NCBI GenBank assembly: GCA_028752905.1
Contig: JAQNBH010000014.1
Location: forward strand, 25,294,353-25,358,352
Direction: 5' to 3'
Length of the DNA: 64,000 nt
Origin: Cladorhizidae sp. MBARI D1340-BT2
Lineage: Eukaryota; Porifera; Demospongiae; Poecilosclerida; Cladorhizidae
The position numbers and the translations under genes were made by a program. The first letter of the stretch is position 1. Each line of letters opens with the position of its first letter. The notes beneath the pieces are model-generated. The model was given only the letters and a program-made list of their open reading frames with translations, had not been told where the DNA came from and did not search any database. Below, in pieces: positions 1 through 11,900 of this stretch.

Positions 1-256
1 GCTGCTTTAGTTCTTCATTCTGTTGCTCCAATTCCTCACCTCTCTCTTGGGTTCACCCCAGACTGTCTGACTGCACTTTGATTGCTGTACTTGTGTGAAA
101 ATTGAACTTTGGATTCAGTATAGTTCGTCTTCATTGGACCATAGATCTCTGCCATTACCTTGGTTTTGATCAACAATACACTTATATCAATAATAACGCA
201 TGGTCCAATATACCAGTAATGAATGCTAGGCATTGAGTGGCGAGTAAAAATATAGG

Positions 257-277
257 GGTGTGTGTGTGTGTGTGTGA
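257..277. repeat. (GT)n microsatellite
   Basis: A run of about ten GT dinucleotides. It makes a Thr-His-rich artefactual reading on the minus strand. Confidence 0.9.
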
Positions 278-501
278 AATTAGCTGGAAATCTAGATTGC
301 ATTGCTCCTACCATTGTCCTAACCCTAGAATAACTGAAGGTCTATTACTGTACATGCTGATCTGTGCGTTATTGAAGTCATGATTTGGTAAAGCTCTTAA
401 TGTAGTGTACTTCTCATCATCAATAGGTGCTGCTTACAAATACTCTTGAAACTCCTCTCATAGCCATACTTCAACATGAACATATTTGTTTAGGAATTTA
501 C

Positions 502-557
502 CTTCCCGTTCATTGCAGGGAACCGCAGTCGGCCTTTCTGCAGGAATTCTCTGAGTA
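502..557 (-). CDS. Candidate internal exon of an unidentified minus-strand gene
   Basis: On the minus strand this block follows a good acceptor (pyrimidine-rich stretch ending CCCTATAG) and ends at a consensus-like donor (GGGAAG, then gtaaat). Read with one leading base it gives an open 18-codon segment ending in Asn-Glu-Arg-Glu with one base left over. That phase joins to an open segment at positions 1-45 of the same strand, which reads as a Glu/Gln-rich coiled-coil-like stretch running off the window. No family is recognised. The splice signals are the main support, and the block is short enough for chance to remain possible. Confidence 0.25.
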
Positions 558-981
558 CTATAGGGAAGACGGCAGAAGCTGACAAGAGCTTGTTAAAATA
601 ATAGTTTTCACTCCTGCGTATTGGGATCCACCATAGTTCAGATATGTAAAAAGTTTGGTTATGCAAAAGTCCAAATCATTAAAAACACATGAACATATAA
701 TTATGAAATACTCGATTGTGGTGGTTGATAATTGCCATATGATTTTTATCTGCAGGACCTTGGGATGTGAGTAGCTTACTTCCTGATTCTATGAAAAGCA
801 TCTGTGTCAATAGGAGATGCCATGCTGTCTTATACACGTACATCCATACATCAATTATTATTGTGTATACGCAATTGATGATCACTACTAGTTTATGTAC
901 ATACAGTACTATATTCAGTTGTTAGCTTCCGGTTATCATGACTGTTCATGCATTCCAGAGGTCTCATTCCTTTAAGGACTA

Positions 982-1293
982 TCAGTGATGTCTGAGAGGA
1001 TTCAGCTTGCAGCACTCAGTGGTCTGCCTCATCAACAGCCAGCTTGCATTCCCAGAAAATGGTGGTGCTTCTGATTCTCGTTCATGAAACTTTTCATGGA
1101 AATCTGCTGCCTGTTCTCTTGAATATTTGCAGTCTGAGAAAGCATCATCCACGAGTTGCAGTACACAGAGGGAATTGTTTTTACCTTTGCCAAGCTTGAT
1201 GTATACCCTCATGGCAAATTGCTTATCCTCCTCCCTGACTAAATGAGCAGCTATATATGTAACAATAGAACTCCAGCATTCCCTTGCAGTCAC
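982..1293 (-). CDS. Unidentified minus-strand open reading frame, possible exon
   Basis: A 103-codon open frame with a balanced, protein-like composition (charged residues, several Cys and Trp) unlike the low-complexity shadow frames nearby. It contains a stretch reading VYIKLGKGKNN, followed by an acidic, His/Glu-rich C-terminal part. A potential acceptor (CTCATTTAG) lies inside the frame. I recognise no family. It lies upstream, in minus-strand orientation, of the candidate exon at 502-557, so the two could belong to one gene leaving the window at its left edge. The frame could also be a decayed transposon piece. Confidence 0.25.
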   Translation of the reverse strand: MTARECWSSIVTYIAAHLVREEDKQFAMRVYIKLGKGKNNSLCVLQLVDDAFSDCKYSREQAADFHEKFHERESEAPPFSGNASWLLMRQTTECCKLNPLRHH

Positions 1294-1344
1294 TAACTAT
1301 GCAGCCAGTTAAATCTCCTGTGCAACCAATGGCTCACTAAATTA

Positions 1345-2640
1345 AAAATCTCAAGTTGATGTCATTTATCTCGAATTCTGCAAAGCTTTTGATAAGGTTC
1401 CTCATAATGCTCTTCTCTGTAAGTTATGGTCTTTAGGAATTTATGGCACTGATTTAAGACCTATATACCTTTCCTCCAAGTCTCAACAAGTGTTGCTAGA
1501 TGACCAATCCTCTTGCCCCTACCTGTAATGTCCCAAGAAAGTATTTTTGGTCCCCTTCGGCTCTTGATCTACATAGTAGCCAATGCAAGTATCGTTACTT
1601 GGGCGGCTATCTTATAAAGGTATTATTGGATAATTAATGACAGAGAAAGACAAACAACAGAATCATTACGGTCTCAATAATGCCTCCCTCACTCTAAGTC
1701 TCTAGAAAGCTCTACAATGTCACGAGGTCCAGTTCGGTAGGGAACGCCAGATATGGAACAGCTACAAAATTAATGATATTCCCCCTTGCATCTCAACTGC
1801 CTCTACACTTCTCTACGGTGATAATACAATGTGATTTAAGTGGTTAAAATCTCCATCAAATACACCTTCTTTACAATAGATGGGCTTCTCTCTCCAAGTG
1901 GTAAAAAGATTGGTGCCTCCCCTTCAATAATTAAAAGTGCCATATTATATTATTATACCAATTCACCATTGTACAATTTTTATTACTTTATTGAAGAAAC
2001 GCTCATTGCCAGAAAAAGTTTCACCAAAGACTTAGGATTTCTGATTTCCTCTTACCTATCATGGACTTTCCTTGTATCATGGTAAATCTTACAAGTTACT
2101 GGAGGTTCGACATTCTCCATCACTGCAACACAATTAGTGCAAAGAAGCAACTTTACCTTACACTAGTAAAGTCTCTACTTGTGTATGCCTTTCCAATCTG
2201 GTGCCCTCATCTCAAGAATGGCTTTGTTCCACTTGGAAAAGATCCAAACAAGAGCACTGAAGTTTATTGTTGCAGATTTTTTATCCAAAGATCACCTTAT
2301 AAGTCTAAAAATTCTTCCCCTAATGATGGTGGTTCTGGAACTAAATAATATCTTATTTGTTGAAAAATTCTATCTTAATTACATTTCCAGGTCCACTATA
2401 TATAACTGCCAAATCTACTAAAAATCAAACATGTAGATCCTCATAATTCTAAAGAACCTCCGTTCATTTTTCACATGCAATCTTTGTCTTTGGAACTCAC
2501 TCCCCAGTATAGACATGAATAGTTCATTATGTGTTATAAAATATCAGCTAAACTTAAAATCATGTCATTGGTTCATGCTCTTGTATGATTGTAGATCAAT
2601 CTTTTTATTGCCTCACACCAACTTGTCTACAACAGGTCCA
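1345..2640 (+). mobile_element. Non-LTR retrotransposon (CR1/Jockey-like), reverse transcriptase remnant
   Basis: Several frames together spell the middle and C-terminal half of a LINE reverse transcriptase. Around 1356-1530 is the block with F-C-K-A-F-D-K-V-P-H, a segment for the L-D-F-x-K-A-F-D motif, then a damaged G-V-P-Q-G-S region. Near 1820 a degenerate Y-A-D-D block reads LYGDNT. Around 2000-2420 are the thumb-like blocks KDLGFLISS, KKQLYLTLVKSLLVYA-PIW, LEKIQTRALKFI and a Leu-rich segment. A final piece containing WNSLPSIDM lies near 2490. Frameshifts and stops are frequent, so this copy is dead. It ends before the receptor promoter region at about 2800. Confidence 0.8.
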
Positions 2641-2814
2641 TTTATAACAACTTTTGTGCCATCAGACACCATACGTTCAAAAACCTCCATGACAGCTGAG
2701 CTTGTCGATGACAATCAAACTAGCTCACATGCTCTATTATATTTTTTCTTTCCTATTCATATGCATACAATAGGACCATATTTTTTAATTTTAATAGCTT
2801 TTCAAAATGCCGCG

Positions 2815-2905
2815 ATTGTTTTGTTTTCACGCGCGCGCATTTAATAGCTCGTAGTAGTTTCGTTGCCTAGACGCGACAGTGAAGTCTCCTACGTGGCTCG
2901 CTACC
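2815..2905 (+). promoter_or_regulatory. CpG-rich start region and 5' leader of the receptor gene
   Basis: A short patch with an alternating CG run (CGCGCGCGC at about 2830) and further CpGs leads directly into the signal-peptide ATG, in strong contrast to the CpG-poor, AT-rich surroundings. There is no clear TATA box. This resembles a dispersed CpG-type animal promoter or 5' UTR; that role is inferred. Confidence 0.45.
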
Positions 2906-2987
2906 ATGAGTCTTTGTCGAGTAATTGCCGTGGCCTTTGTGGTGCTCGAACTTTTGGCTTATTTTCCAGTCACAAATATGATGTATA
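2906..2987 (+). CDS. Receptor exon 1: signal peptide
   Basis: The ATG is in a good context (CTACCATGA). The 27 codons start MSLCR and continue with a hydrophobic core of Val, Ala, Phe and Leu residues, typical of a secretory signal peptide. The exon ends with one spare base before a near-perfect donor (gtaagt), which matches the two-base entry of the Ig exon. An in-frame ATG nine codons upstream (2879) would add a polar extension; the 2906 start gives the more canonical signal peptide. Confidence 0.65.
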
Positions 2988-5900
2988 GTAAGTATGCGCA
3001 GCTAACATTAAAGGTAGATATATTAAAGGTAGATATAATATATAATATGCTCTGTCTATATAATTATGCCAAGAATAAAAATAAATAAACTACGAATCTG
3101 AAGATCAAAAATGTCACAAAACTTCTATAGAGATTATAAGAATGAGTTATTAATGTGACACCATGTGATGTCACTACTTAAAATGAAATATAGAAGAGTT
3201 CAACTTTCTTTGTGCAGTCTTTCGGTTAGGGAGTGGAATAAGCATAGAAGAGGATTTCCTGCTGACTATAAAAGTCATCCTGCATATAATGCCCAGATTT
3301 TGCAACCATAGTTGTAACTCATGGGTGGAATGAATCTGTAAATCGTTGTATTGCAGACAAGTTAACCAACGCACAAATAACCTCTGACTCTAAAATTTAT
3401 TCCAAAACTTAACACTTTTGTTGTTGGACATAACCCCTAAAATTCAGTTATCAATGACCCCTACCAATTATTGACTAACATACACTCTCCTATTTTACAA
3501 TTCTCAACCACTTATATGATTTTTCTCATTAATTGCTTTATCCTTTTCATACCCATAGGTGGTACTGCAAAGTATATGCAGTAATTAATTGAAAAATATA
3601 AAATTTACATTCAACCATACACAAGTTATAAAAAAAAACATTTACATAATTACAATGAGGGCAATGACATCTTTGTCCTGTCAATCAGTCCTTGATGTTC
3701 TTCACAGTCCCATTGCAATCCCTTGCCAAACATGGAGAAATCCAGTCTGACACATCTCCCTCAAGAAACCTGAAACACTTCAATGATTGATAACTCTTGG
3801 ATGATTCTTTTATTCGACTTTTTTGTAGTGACGCATCTGCAGAATTAGAGTTCCTCATTCAACTCTTTGCCCTTTTCCAGTTGCTGCTGGAGTGCTGGAT
3901 GCACATTTAGTAAGCCTTGCCGGCATATTCTCTTGCTTTTCTGCTTACTCTGCTCCCTTTCTACATCCTTTCTCTTCACTTGTTCCTTTCTTCCTTGCAC
4001 CTTTCTCTATTCTTTCTATTCCTTCTATTTTCTCCCCTTTTTCTGCGTTTCTCCTTCTTTTCTGGTTCTTGCTGCTTTCAAGTATTACTAGAAGTATTGC
4101 TAAGAATGACATGCTAGTAAGTAATTCAGCATAAGGAAGCGATTTATTTGCTGAGTCAGAAAAAGTAGAAATAAAGCTTTAGTCACAGATTAGTGAACCA
4201 AATGAACTACAGGTTGAAGAACCAGAAGCAAGCTAATTAGTGCTGATTTTTTATGCATTACAGCAAGTGTTTCTATGATAGAATGTGAATTGGATTCAGA
4301 AAGTTCCATCTTCACTCTAATTAAGGTGTTGTTCCATCAGCATCTGTAAAACCTACCTTGGAGGAATAACAAAATATAAATTATCAGAAGCCCCAGAAAC
4401 TAGTTTCTTGATCTCAAGAGCGAGTTGAGTGGCTATTGTGTGGCACTTCAGGGTGATGAATCTCCAACCAATGAACATAACCTACCCCTCATTTGGAACA
4501 ACTCATCATCTTCACAGTTGAATGACTTCGGGCACAGAGGATTTGTATTATCTGGAACTGGAACTGATTTGTCAAAATGTTCTGTCTCACTTGGAAGTGA
4601 GTCATTGCCATGTTCACCAAACAACAACCTTCAGGACCAAACAAATTGTTGTCCAAATCATCATTGGCACATGTTTACAATGTACTATTCATAGCCTGCA
4701 ACTACTAGAAATAGAATCAAGCTATATTTGCTGGTGTAACCATTTGTAGCCTTGCTTTTTGAGAAAAGGGAAGATTTGTTTTTGCAAGAGTTTTTTTTAG
4801 AAAAAGTCATGAGTCCAATCCATCTTAAATTGGTGATCCACGGCCGGGTCTCTGTGGAGTTAGGCATAGCATTAGTACATCATTATGCCTGGTAAGCTAA
4901 TACATCAGAATAGCATGGAGTACAATGACCATCAAGTAAAAGTAACAATGGCTTACGATAATCAAGAAATTGTTCAGTTAGGCACCATTCAAAACTGTTT
5001 TTATCCAACCCTCATCATACCCTATAATCCAAGCATGATTGCGGTTCTTCACATAAAAAATCCCCTTTGGAGGAATGACTTGTCCAATGACATTTTTAAG
5101 GTTACATACCTTTTTGATAACTGTTTTGTCATGATTTTGTGGCTTTGAACATGACTCCCATCTACCTTATATATCTATGATTGATGTTGAAACATTGTGC
5201 TCTTTCATGTTTTCTTTTGACTTATTATCTCCATGCTGACAAAATTAAATTCAGATGTGTGTTGTTCTGTTTTGCTGCTTGAAGATTTTTAGCTGTTGAT
5301 AAACTTTGTAACCACATTGATCAAACCTGCTCTTTATTCAGTGAAGTAGTATCAAGTCCAAATTCATAGTAGATTTTCTGACAATGATCAGTGGGAGAGC
5401 TGACCTGATCATCACAATACACCTACATGTGTATTAAATGAACAGTTCTAGTTCATCACCATAAGAAAAATCTTCCATGACATTCGACTGAACTCAACTC
5501 AAGCATGGGGAACGTGCTTTCAGAATCCTGATGAAAGACCTTAGCAGTAGCCTTTGTATCCAGTTCCTTCACCAGTGTGATGGTCATGAAGTAATCTTTG
5601 AACAGAGAATTCACTTCATCCTCAGTTACAGCAAATGGAATACTTGGATGCTCAGAATGATCGTAATAAAAAATGGACAAAAGAGCTCTTCCTACTGGTG
5701 TCATGAAGGAGTTAATAATGGAAGCATATGAGGACCTCCCAAGAGGAAAGCACCCAATAGAGCCATGACCTTGGATGAAGTCAAAGGGTCCAATGCCAGT
5801 ATGTCCCCACAATATATAATGATGGGTTTCTCTTTGGCTCTAAATATTGGCAATTCTTTTCCAATATGGTTGAAAGGGTTGGTAGGCTAACTCATTATCT

Positions 5901-8900
5901 TCAAAGAATGCCATTATTGCTGTCTTGGACCCAACACTAGAATGCCGCTCAGCTAACTGGAGCATCACCTTGCTTCTTCCACAAAGTGGCACCAAAAGCA
6001 CGTACGAGCTTGACCGTTAGCTCAATCATTATGTCATCAGCAGCTTCTTGAGTCCACTTACCTTTCTTAGCACAGTATAAAGAATCCCATAGTTGTTGAT
6101 TTGGTTCTTTGTTTTTCCCATCTTTTGACGTCATAATGTCGACAAACTCCAGTAAAGGTTATATCTTGCTGCAGCTTTTCTTACGATTTGCCTGGGCTAT
6201 AATTATATGCTCGTAATTAGCACGTCTCGGACTGCCTCAGGCTTAAGTGGCCCTAGAAGTGTTGACTTCCTCCTTCGGGTGTAACATAGCAGCTGTACAA
6301 GGCCGTCGGAAGCTCACCTGAGGTGGGGTCAGCTCAAATGCGCTCGCAAAATTGTTTAGCTACGAATCTACGCTAGGAAAAGATGAAGTTAATTTATCTC
6401 GTCACCAATGACAATTGGCTTCCACAATGAGAGGAACTTGAATACATCAATTCAACCTCCTAGTGTAGACTAGACTTGCACAATCCTGGCTCACGAGGTT
6501 ACAAAGCAAAAAGGTGTATAAAAAACTGAAGTCGATCAGAGGCCATGTGAACTTACTGAGTGTAGAATTATACCGACAAATTTTTGTATGACTACGCAAC
6601 ATGCAGTGTTACGGATTTTTTTGGTTGATGACTACAAAAACTTTTATGGTAATTGTCATGACAGTCATATATTAGAGTCAAACAATGCTTCAGCAGTGCC
6701 AGATTGAAAAATCATGGGTCTTTGGTGAAGAAGGTAAGTAAGGTTCAAATATTATAGGCTGCAATCTGTACTTTTTTCCAAAATAGCTCAAATTTGTCAT
6801 CAGATTGAATGCCTATGTGAGTTTGAACTGATAGATCAGCAACTTCTTGCCCTTCAGCAGCTGAAATATCTCTTCTCTGCAGTGTATCCAGCTCAGCTAA
6901 TCAATATTGCTCACATACTAGTGTTGTTATTGTGTTGATCACTGCAAGTCATTAGGACATTTGGAATCTTCCTGTAGTAAAATTGGATCTAGTAGCTCAA
7001 GTTAAGAAGGTGGAAATATAACATGAAAATTAATTTCACAGTTATTGATCTTCCAGTTTATTACCTTAGCAAAGGTTTACAAGGCATGCTGGAGTTCTTA
7101 TTATTGAGTTTAAAACAGCAAAACTACCATTTGGGTGTTGATAAGTTGGCAAAATGAGTTTTAGCTGAGATGTGAGCTTTGTTGCCTTCCAGAATTTTAT
7201 GATAATTGTCAAACCAATGTAGGAGTCAAACCAATTATAGGAAAGCAGTTATCATCTTCTTATTCTATCTTACTCGCGGTTCCAAGTGACAGGTTAGCAT
7301 CCTCACAGATACTTCCATCTCATCTTCGCTATTGCTCTCACTCAGTTGTACAACAGTGTATGATCCTGTTAATTCTTGATTGCCGTTCCTCACTCTGGGA
7401 CCCATACTTTTATGTTCATTCAAACAAGCTATATATAATGCTATGCAAATTTGCTGGCAGGCTAAAGTGGCCCCTAAAACTGGAAAGGCTCATACTGTGA
7501 ACTCATGATCCACCTTAAATTATCAACTCTATCCAGGAGGTGGAGGAGGCAAGATATCCTGTCAATCTATTCTATCATATCACATTCTATTTTCACTCCC
7601 CTCCCTTCTCCTCACCTCAGACATAATCACTTGTCACATCTTAACTTGCCCAAGGCAATTCTATTTCTGTTCGTGTTGTACCAATTTGGAATTGCTTTCA
7701 TTCCTACATTGTCTCTTCCTGCTCAGCCTTATTTAAGTGTAAAATGAAGCTGCTAACATTCATCCAAACATTTGTCTCATTCTCACAGCTAGAATGTTCT
7801 TTATGTACTTTGTCTCGACTGTTACATCTATGCCATTACACTCCTTTTATTTTGTGGGAAGTCTTTATATTAGCTCTAGGTGAGACTCACAATGTGCACT
7901 GAGTTGAACAGAGGGAAAAAAGGGAAAAAATATTATCACAGTTCTGATATTAATAAATATTTGAATTTCCTTTTTCAAGTATAATATTCAGCAATGTTTG
8001 AAATAATTTTTTTATATATGCAAGAATAGTAACCACCATCCAACCATTTCAATTTCTTTCTTCGTTTGAAATTCTTTGGGTCATGGTCTGCCTCATTGGG
8101 ATCTGGCAATCAGCCATAAGCCTCAAATAGTTCCCAAGGGACTTTTTAAAATCCAAGTGTAAGGCAGTACCATTGTGTACATAGAGATTTATGTAATAGA
8201 AAAAAATCACATTTAGCATCCTCTGATGCTAAAATAATGAATATTTTATGAAAGTTATCTGAGGGGAAAAATAGGATATATCTTGACGATTAATTTCGCT
8301 GATTTCTAAGTAAGATGTGCTGGAAGTCATTTCGTTTAGGAGACTAAGAATCTGTCAATCTGAGCTTTAGCTGAGGCAGGATAAATGTCTTGGCACATCA
8401 TGCTCACAAGTACCTAAATAATGAATAAATAATCTGCCAAAGCCTAGTAATGATTTTGGGGTTTTGCCATCTGTCATTAAATCAAACTAATATAGAGAGT
8501 ACTCATGTACAGCATTCCTGAGAATCCAACAAACTCTATAGACCCAATTGTTAAAAATGGATTACCATGACATGAGCATGAATGCTCGATAGAGTAGATG
8601 CTTACTATGATCAGGAACTAGATGCAAATACGAATTTTGTTGCAAGCCAAGCACGATATCTTGCAATGGCAACAAAAGATTGATTGGCAAGGGCTGACTG
8701 AGGTCACTTGTAAAGACTGAACCACCCTGTCCATTTACGGTAGCTCCTTTAGGTCTAAAATTTAAATTTGCAGAGTAGGAATAGCATGATGAGTTGTGTG
8801 GTGTGTTGTAGTTAGCTGTACAGCAGTTATTTTACTAATTTTTGCCAAACTATCTTGAATAGACTACACTTTTGACTAACTCCATGCACTTGAATATACT

Positions 8901-11900
8901 GAGTATTTGAAGCAAAATAGTGCACACTCTCAATTGGCCATGTAATTCTGCATCCAGTGCACACATTCATAGGAAACCCAGCCTAGTACAATATTATATA
9001 TAGAACATATTGTCACAAAGTATAAATCTGTGCCAGAATGGTTAAGGAATCTTCTATATGAGGAGCAGCCAATCAAGATGGTTTTACAAGCTGTTGTGTG
9101 AATACTCAAAAGGTTCAGCATCTGCTGCAAGTTTAGGCTAGTATTTGCTAGTGCAGCATAGGTGTGATAGAAAATTTCACAGAAAATATGAAGAGACTCA
9201 TCATTATGTCCAAAAATATGTTTGTAGGGAATATTATACACATGATAGTTACACAAACAAATCTAATGTCATCCGATCATGATTTGTGATCAAATATACT
9301 ATTCTGCCTGGCTGCAAGCTTAACTATTCTCTTGAAATCTAAAATTGTATCCTTAGCTAAGCAGCTCATGATAGTCATAAAATAAAATTGAGGATATTCA
9401 TATTTGAAGGCTATATGTTTTTGTGTATTGTATATATATGCGATCATTTCAAAACAATATCTTTGCACTACTACACACTATGGTTTTTAATCACATAGGG
9501 GCCCTTGTAATTCCAGAAAAGAACATAGTCTATCAAGGATTGAGGACAAAATTTGTGTGTCAACTAAATGGTCGTTGGGTCACTAGCATTAAATGGCTGC
9601 TTAATGGTACCCTACTTGAAGTTCTCAACCTCAATGACACACAGACTCAAGCATTCGATACAGAAGGAAATGTAGTATTCAATAATGTTCTTGCTAGATA
9701 TAATTCATCTGATGTGCAGTGCAGAGGCACATATCAGTGTAATGGAGTTATGGTGACATCAAACAAGTCCACTCTACTAGTTCAAGGTAAAGTGATACAT
9801 GGGCTATCTTATGTAAGTGAATCTGATTTTCATGCCTACATAGATTGATGTTGATTTAGATTGTGATCTGGACTGTACAGATCAATGCTTGTAGATTATG
9901 TTCAACTATCGAGGATATGGTTCAAGTTATAATTCATGCTTGAATTTAAAATTTGTGTGGAGAGTTTGAATACTCATGCTCGGGCTCATTTTTTGGCCTG
10001 GTTCAAGACACCTTTATTATACTATGTCGCTATTAGCCAAATGTTTTATTGTAGTATATAAAAACTTTGAAATGTTGCTACTTATTGGCTAATTGTAAAT
10101 TACTTTCCACATGTAATGACCTAAACATTCACATACTGTAGGATCCCCTGAAACTGTCAACAATATGATAGTCTTCTATTATGCAGTTAAAGAATGGTTT
10201 CTCATATCTTGGAGTCCTCCATTCTTTCTGATTGTACCAGGAATGGATCAGAACCTATCATACTGCTTAAATATTATAAATGAATTCAACACTTCTCAAA
10301 TTAGTCAGTGTGAGTTAACTGTGACACAATATACCTTCAAGGAATTTGATTACTTCAATAAATATGAGGCTATTGTCACTGCCGTGAATATTGTTGGCCG
10401 AGGTCAATCTTACAGTGTATTATTTCCTGGTAAGTTTTGAATTCAAAACTTCCACTCTCCCTCCACCCCCCTCTCTCTCCATCCCTCCATCCGCCCCACC
10501 CTACCTCCCACTCTCCTTCCTCCCTCTCTCTCTCCCTTTTTAACTATCATTTGGTTTGTAAGATGACTATACAAATTAATAAGTGGAGATCTGTAGCCAT
10601 GATGTGACAGGGGGAGTGCTAGTTGTTTAGGTCAGCAGTGCAAGTGGCTGCACTCAGTAGATTTTCCTTGACCATGCTCCTTCCCTCGTCCCTCTCCTTT
10701 CTCCATCCATATCGATATATATATATATTTATTCTTTGTATAGGCATTGTGAGTATACCATTTTTATATGCAGGTAGTGTAGGAATAGTTGAAGTTGACG
10801 CTGTGTTTTATCCATCAGTTGTGGAGTATCATATCTTTGTGGTGAGATTTTATTTTGCACGCTTAAAATGTTTACCAAATGTTAAACACTTTACCAATAA
10901 GAGCTAAGGCTAGTGGATAATAATGTTATATAAGATTTTTTTTTAGAATAACTACCTATGTTATAGCATTCTTATGTATTAAAGGCTACTTTTATTTTCC
11001 AACATTCCATTGCCTGTATTTCTTTTATTCTTCATTTTTATTTTTATTGAGAGTCAAAAATACGCAAGTAGAATTCTTTTGGCTTCATTGAATTATATGA
11101 TGTACAGACATAGTTATTGGTAAACTCCCCAAAAAACAGAACTCAGTGCAGGTTTATTCAGACCAAATTTTTTCTTTCAGACCATGCAATTGCATCATAG
11201 TTTCAGTTACATTAACTCCCTACCATAAAGTTAAAGTTGGGTAAACCTATGACAAATGTAGGATCAATCATGTAAAATGGCATACCAACATGATACTTGG
11301 CATAAAGCACGATCTATATAGGTAGAACCCCAAGCCCAGAAAGGCCTTGTACCGTGGACCCAGCATATTTCTTGCATTGGGATAACATCAAATTTGTGAT
11401 TTTATTATTTTATAATTACACATAATTATGTGATTTAATATCTATGGTGTAATTAAAATGTAGTTGAATTACTAATAATAATGAAAAAAGATATGGGATG
11501 CAACACTTTCCACTTGGCAAAAGAAATGGTATATAAATAGTTTTTTTATACTCATAACTGGTTTCAGGAGGCTCTGTACTGATTACATTTTCCATTATAA
11601 GGGTAGTTTTGTTAATGCCCAAATAAGGATTTATTATTCACACCTTTAATTAGTTGTTGGAATTACACTTAAAATCATGGGAAATTGGAACCTGAGAATG
11701 ATATTTGTCTCTTATAATTAATTGCAAAACTGAAAACTAAATACTACACCAGCAATGCATGAAATCAGTTTGTTACAGTTTGAAGCAAGTTCTCCATAAT
11801 GCCCCAAAGAAAGTAATATGAGCTGATCAATATAACAGAAGACTTTGAACAAGTTCAAGTAAGCACTCAAGAAGTAGCAATTTGCTGTGAACAATGTTCT

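Noticed and set aside
3867..4134. Three overlapping Ser/Phe/Leu-rich frames
   Set aside because: They are readings of a pyrimidine-rich tract in three frames; no domain or splice support.
4885..5148. 87-codon open frame
   Set aside because: No recognisable family and no phase-compatible splice sites for the receptor gene.
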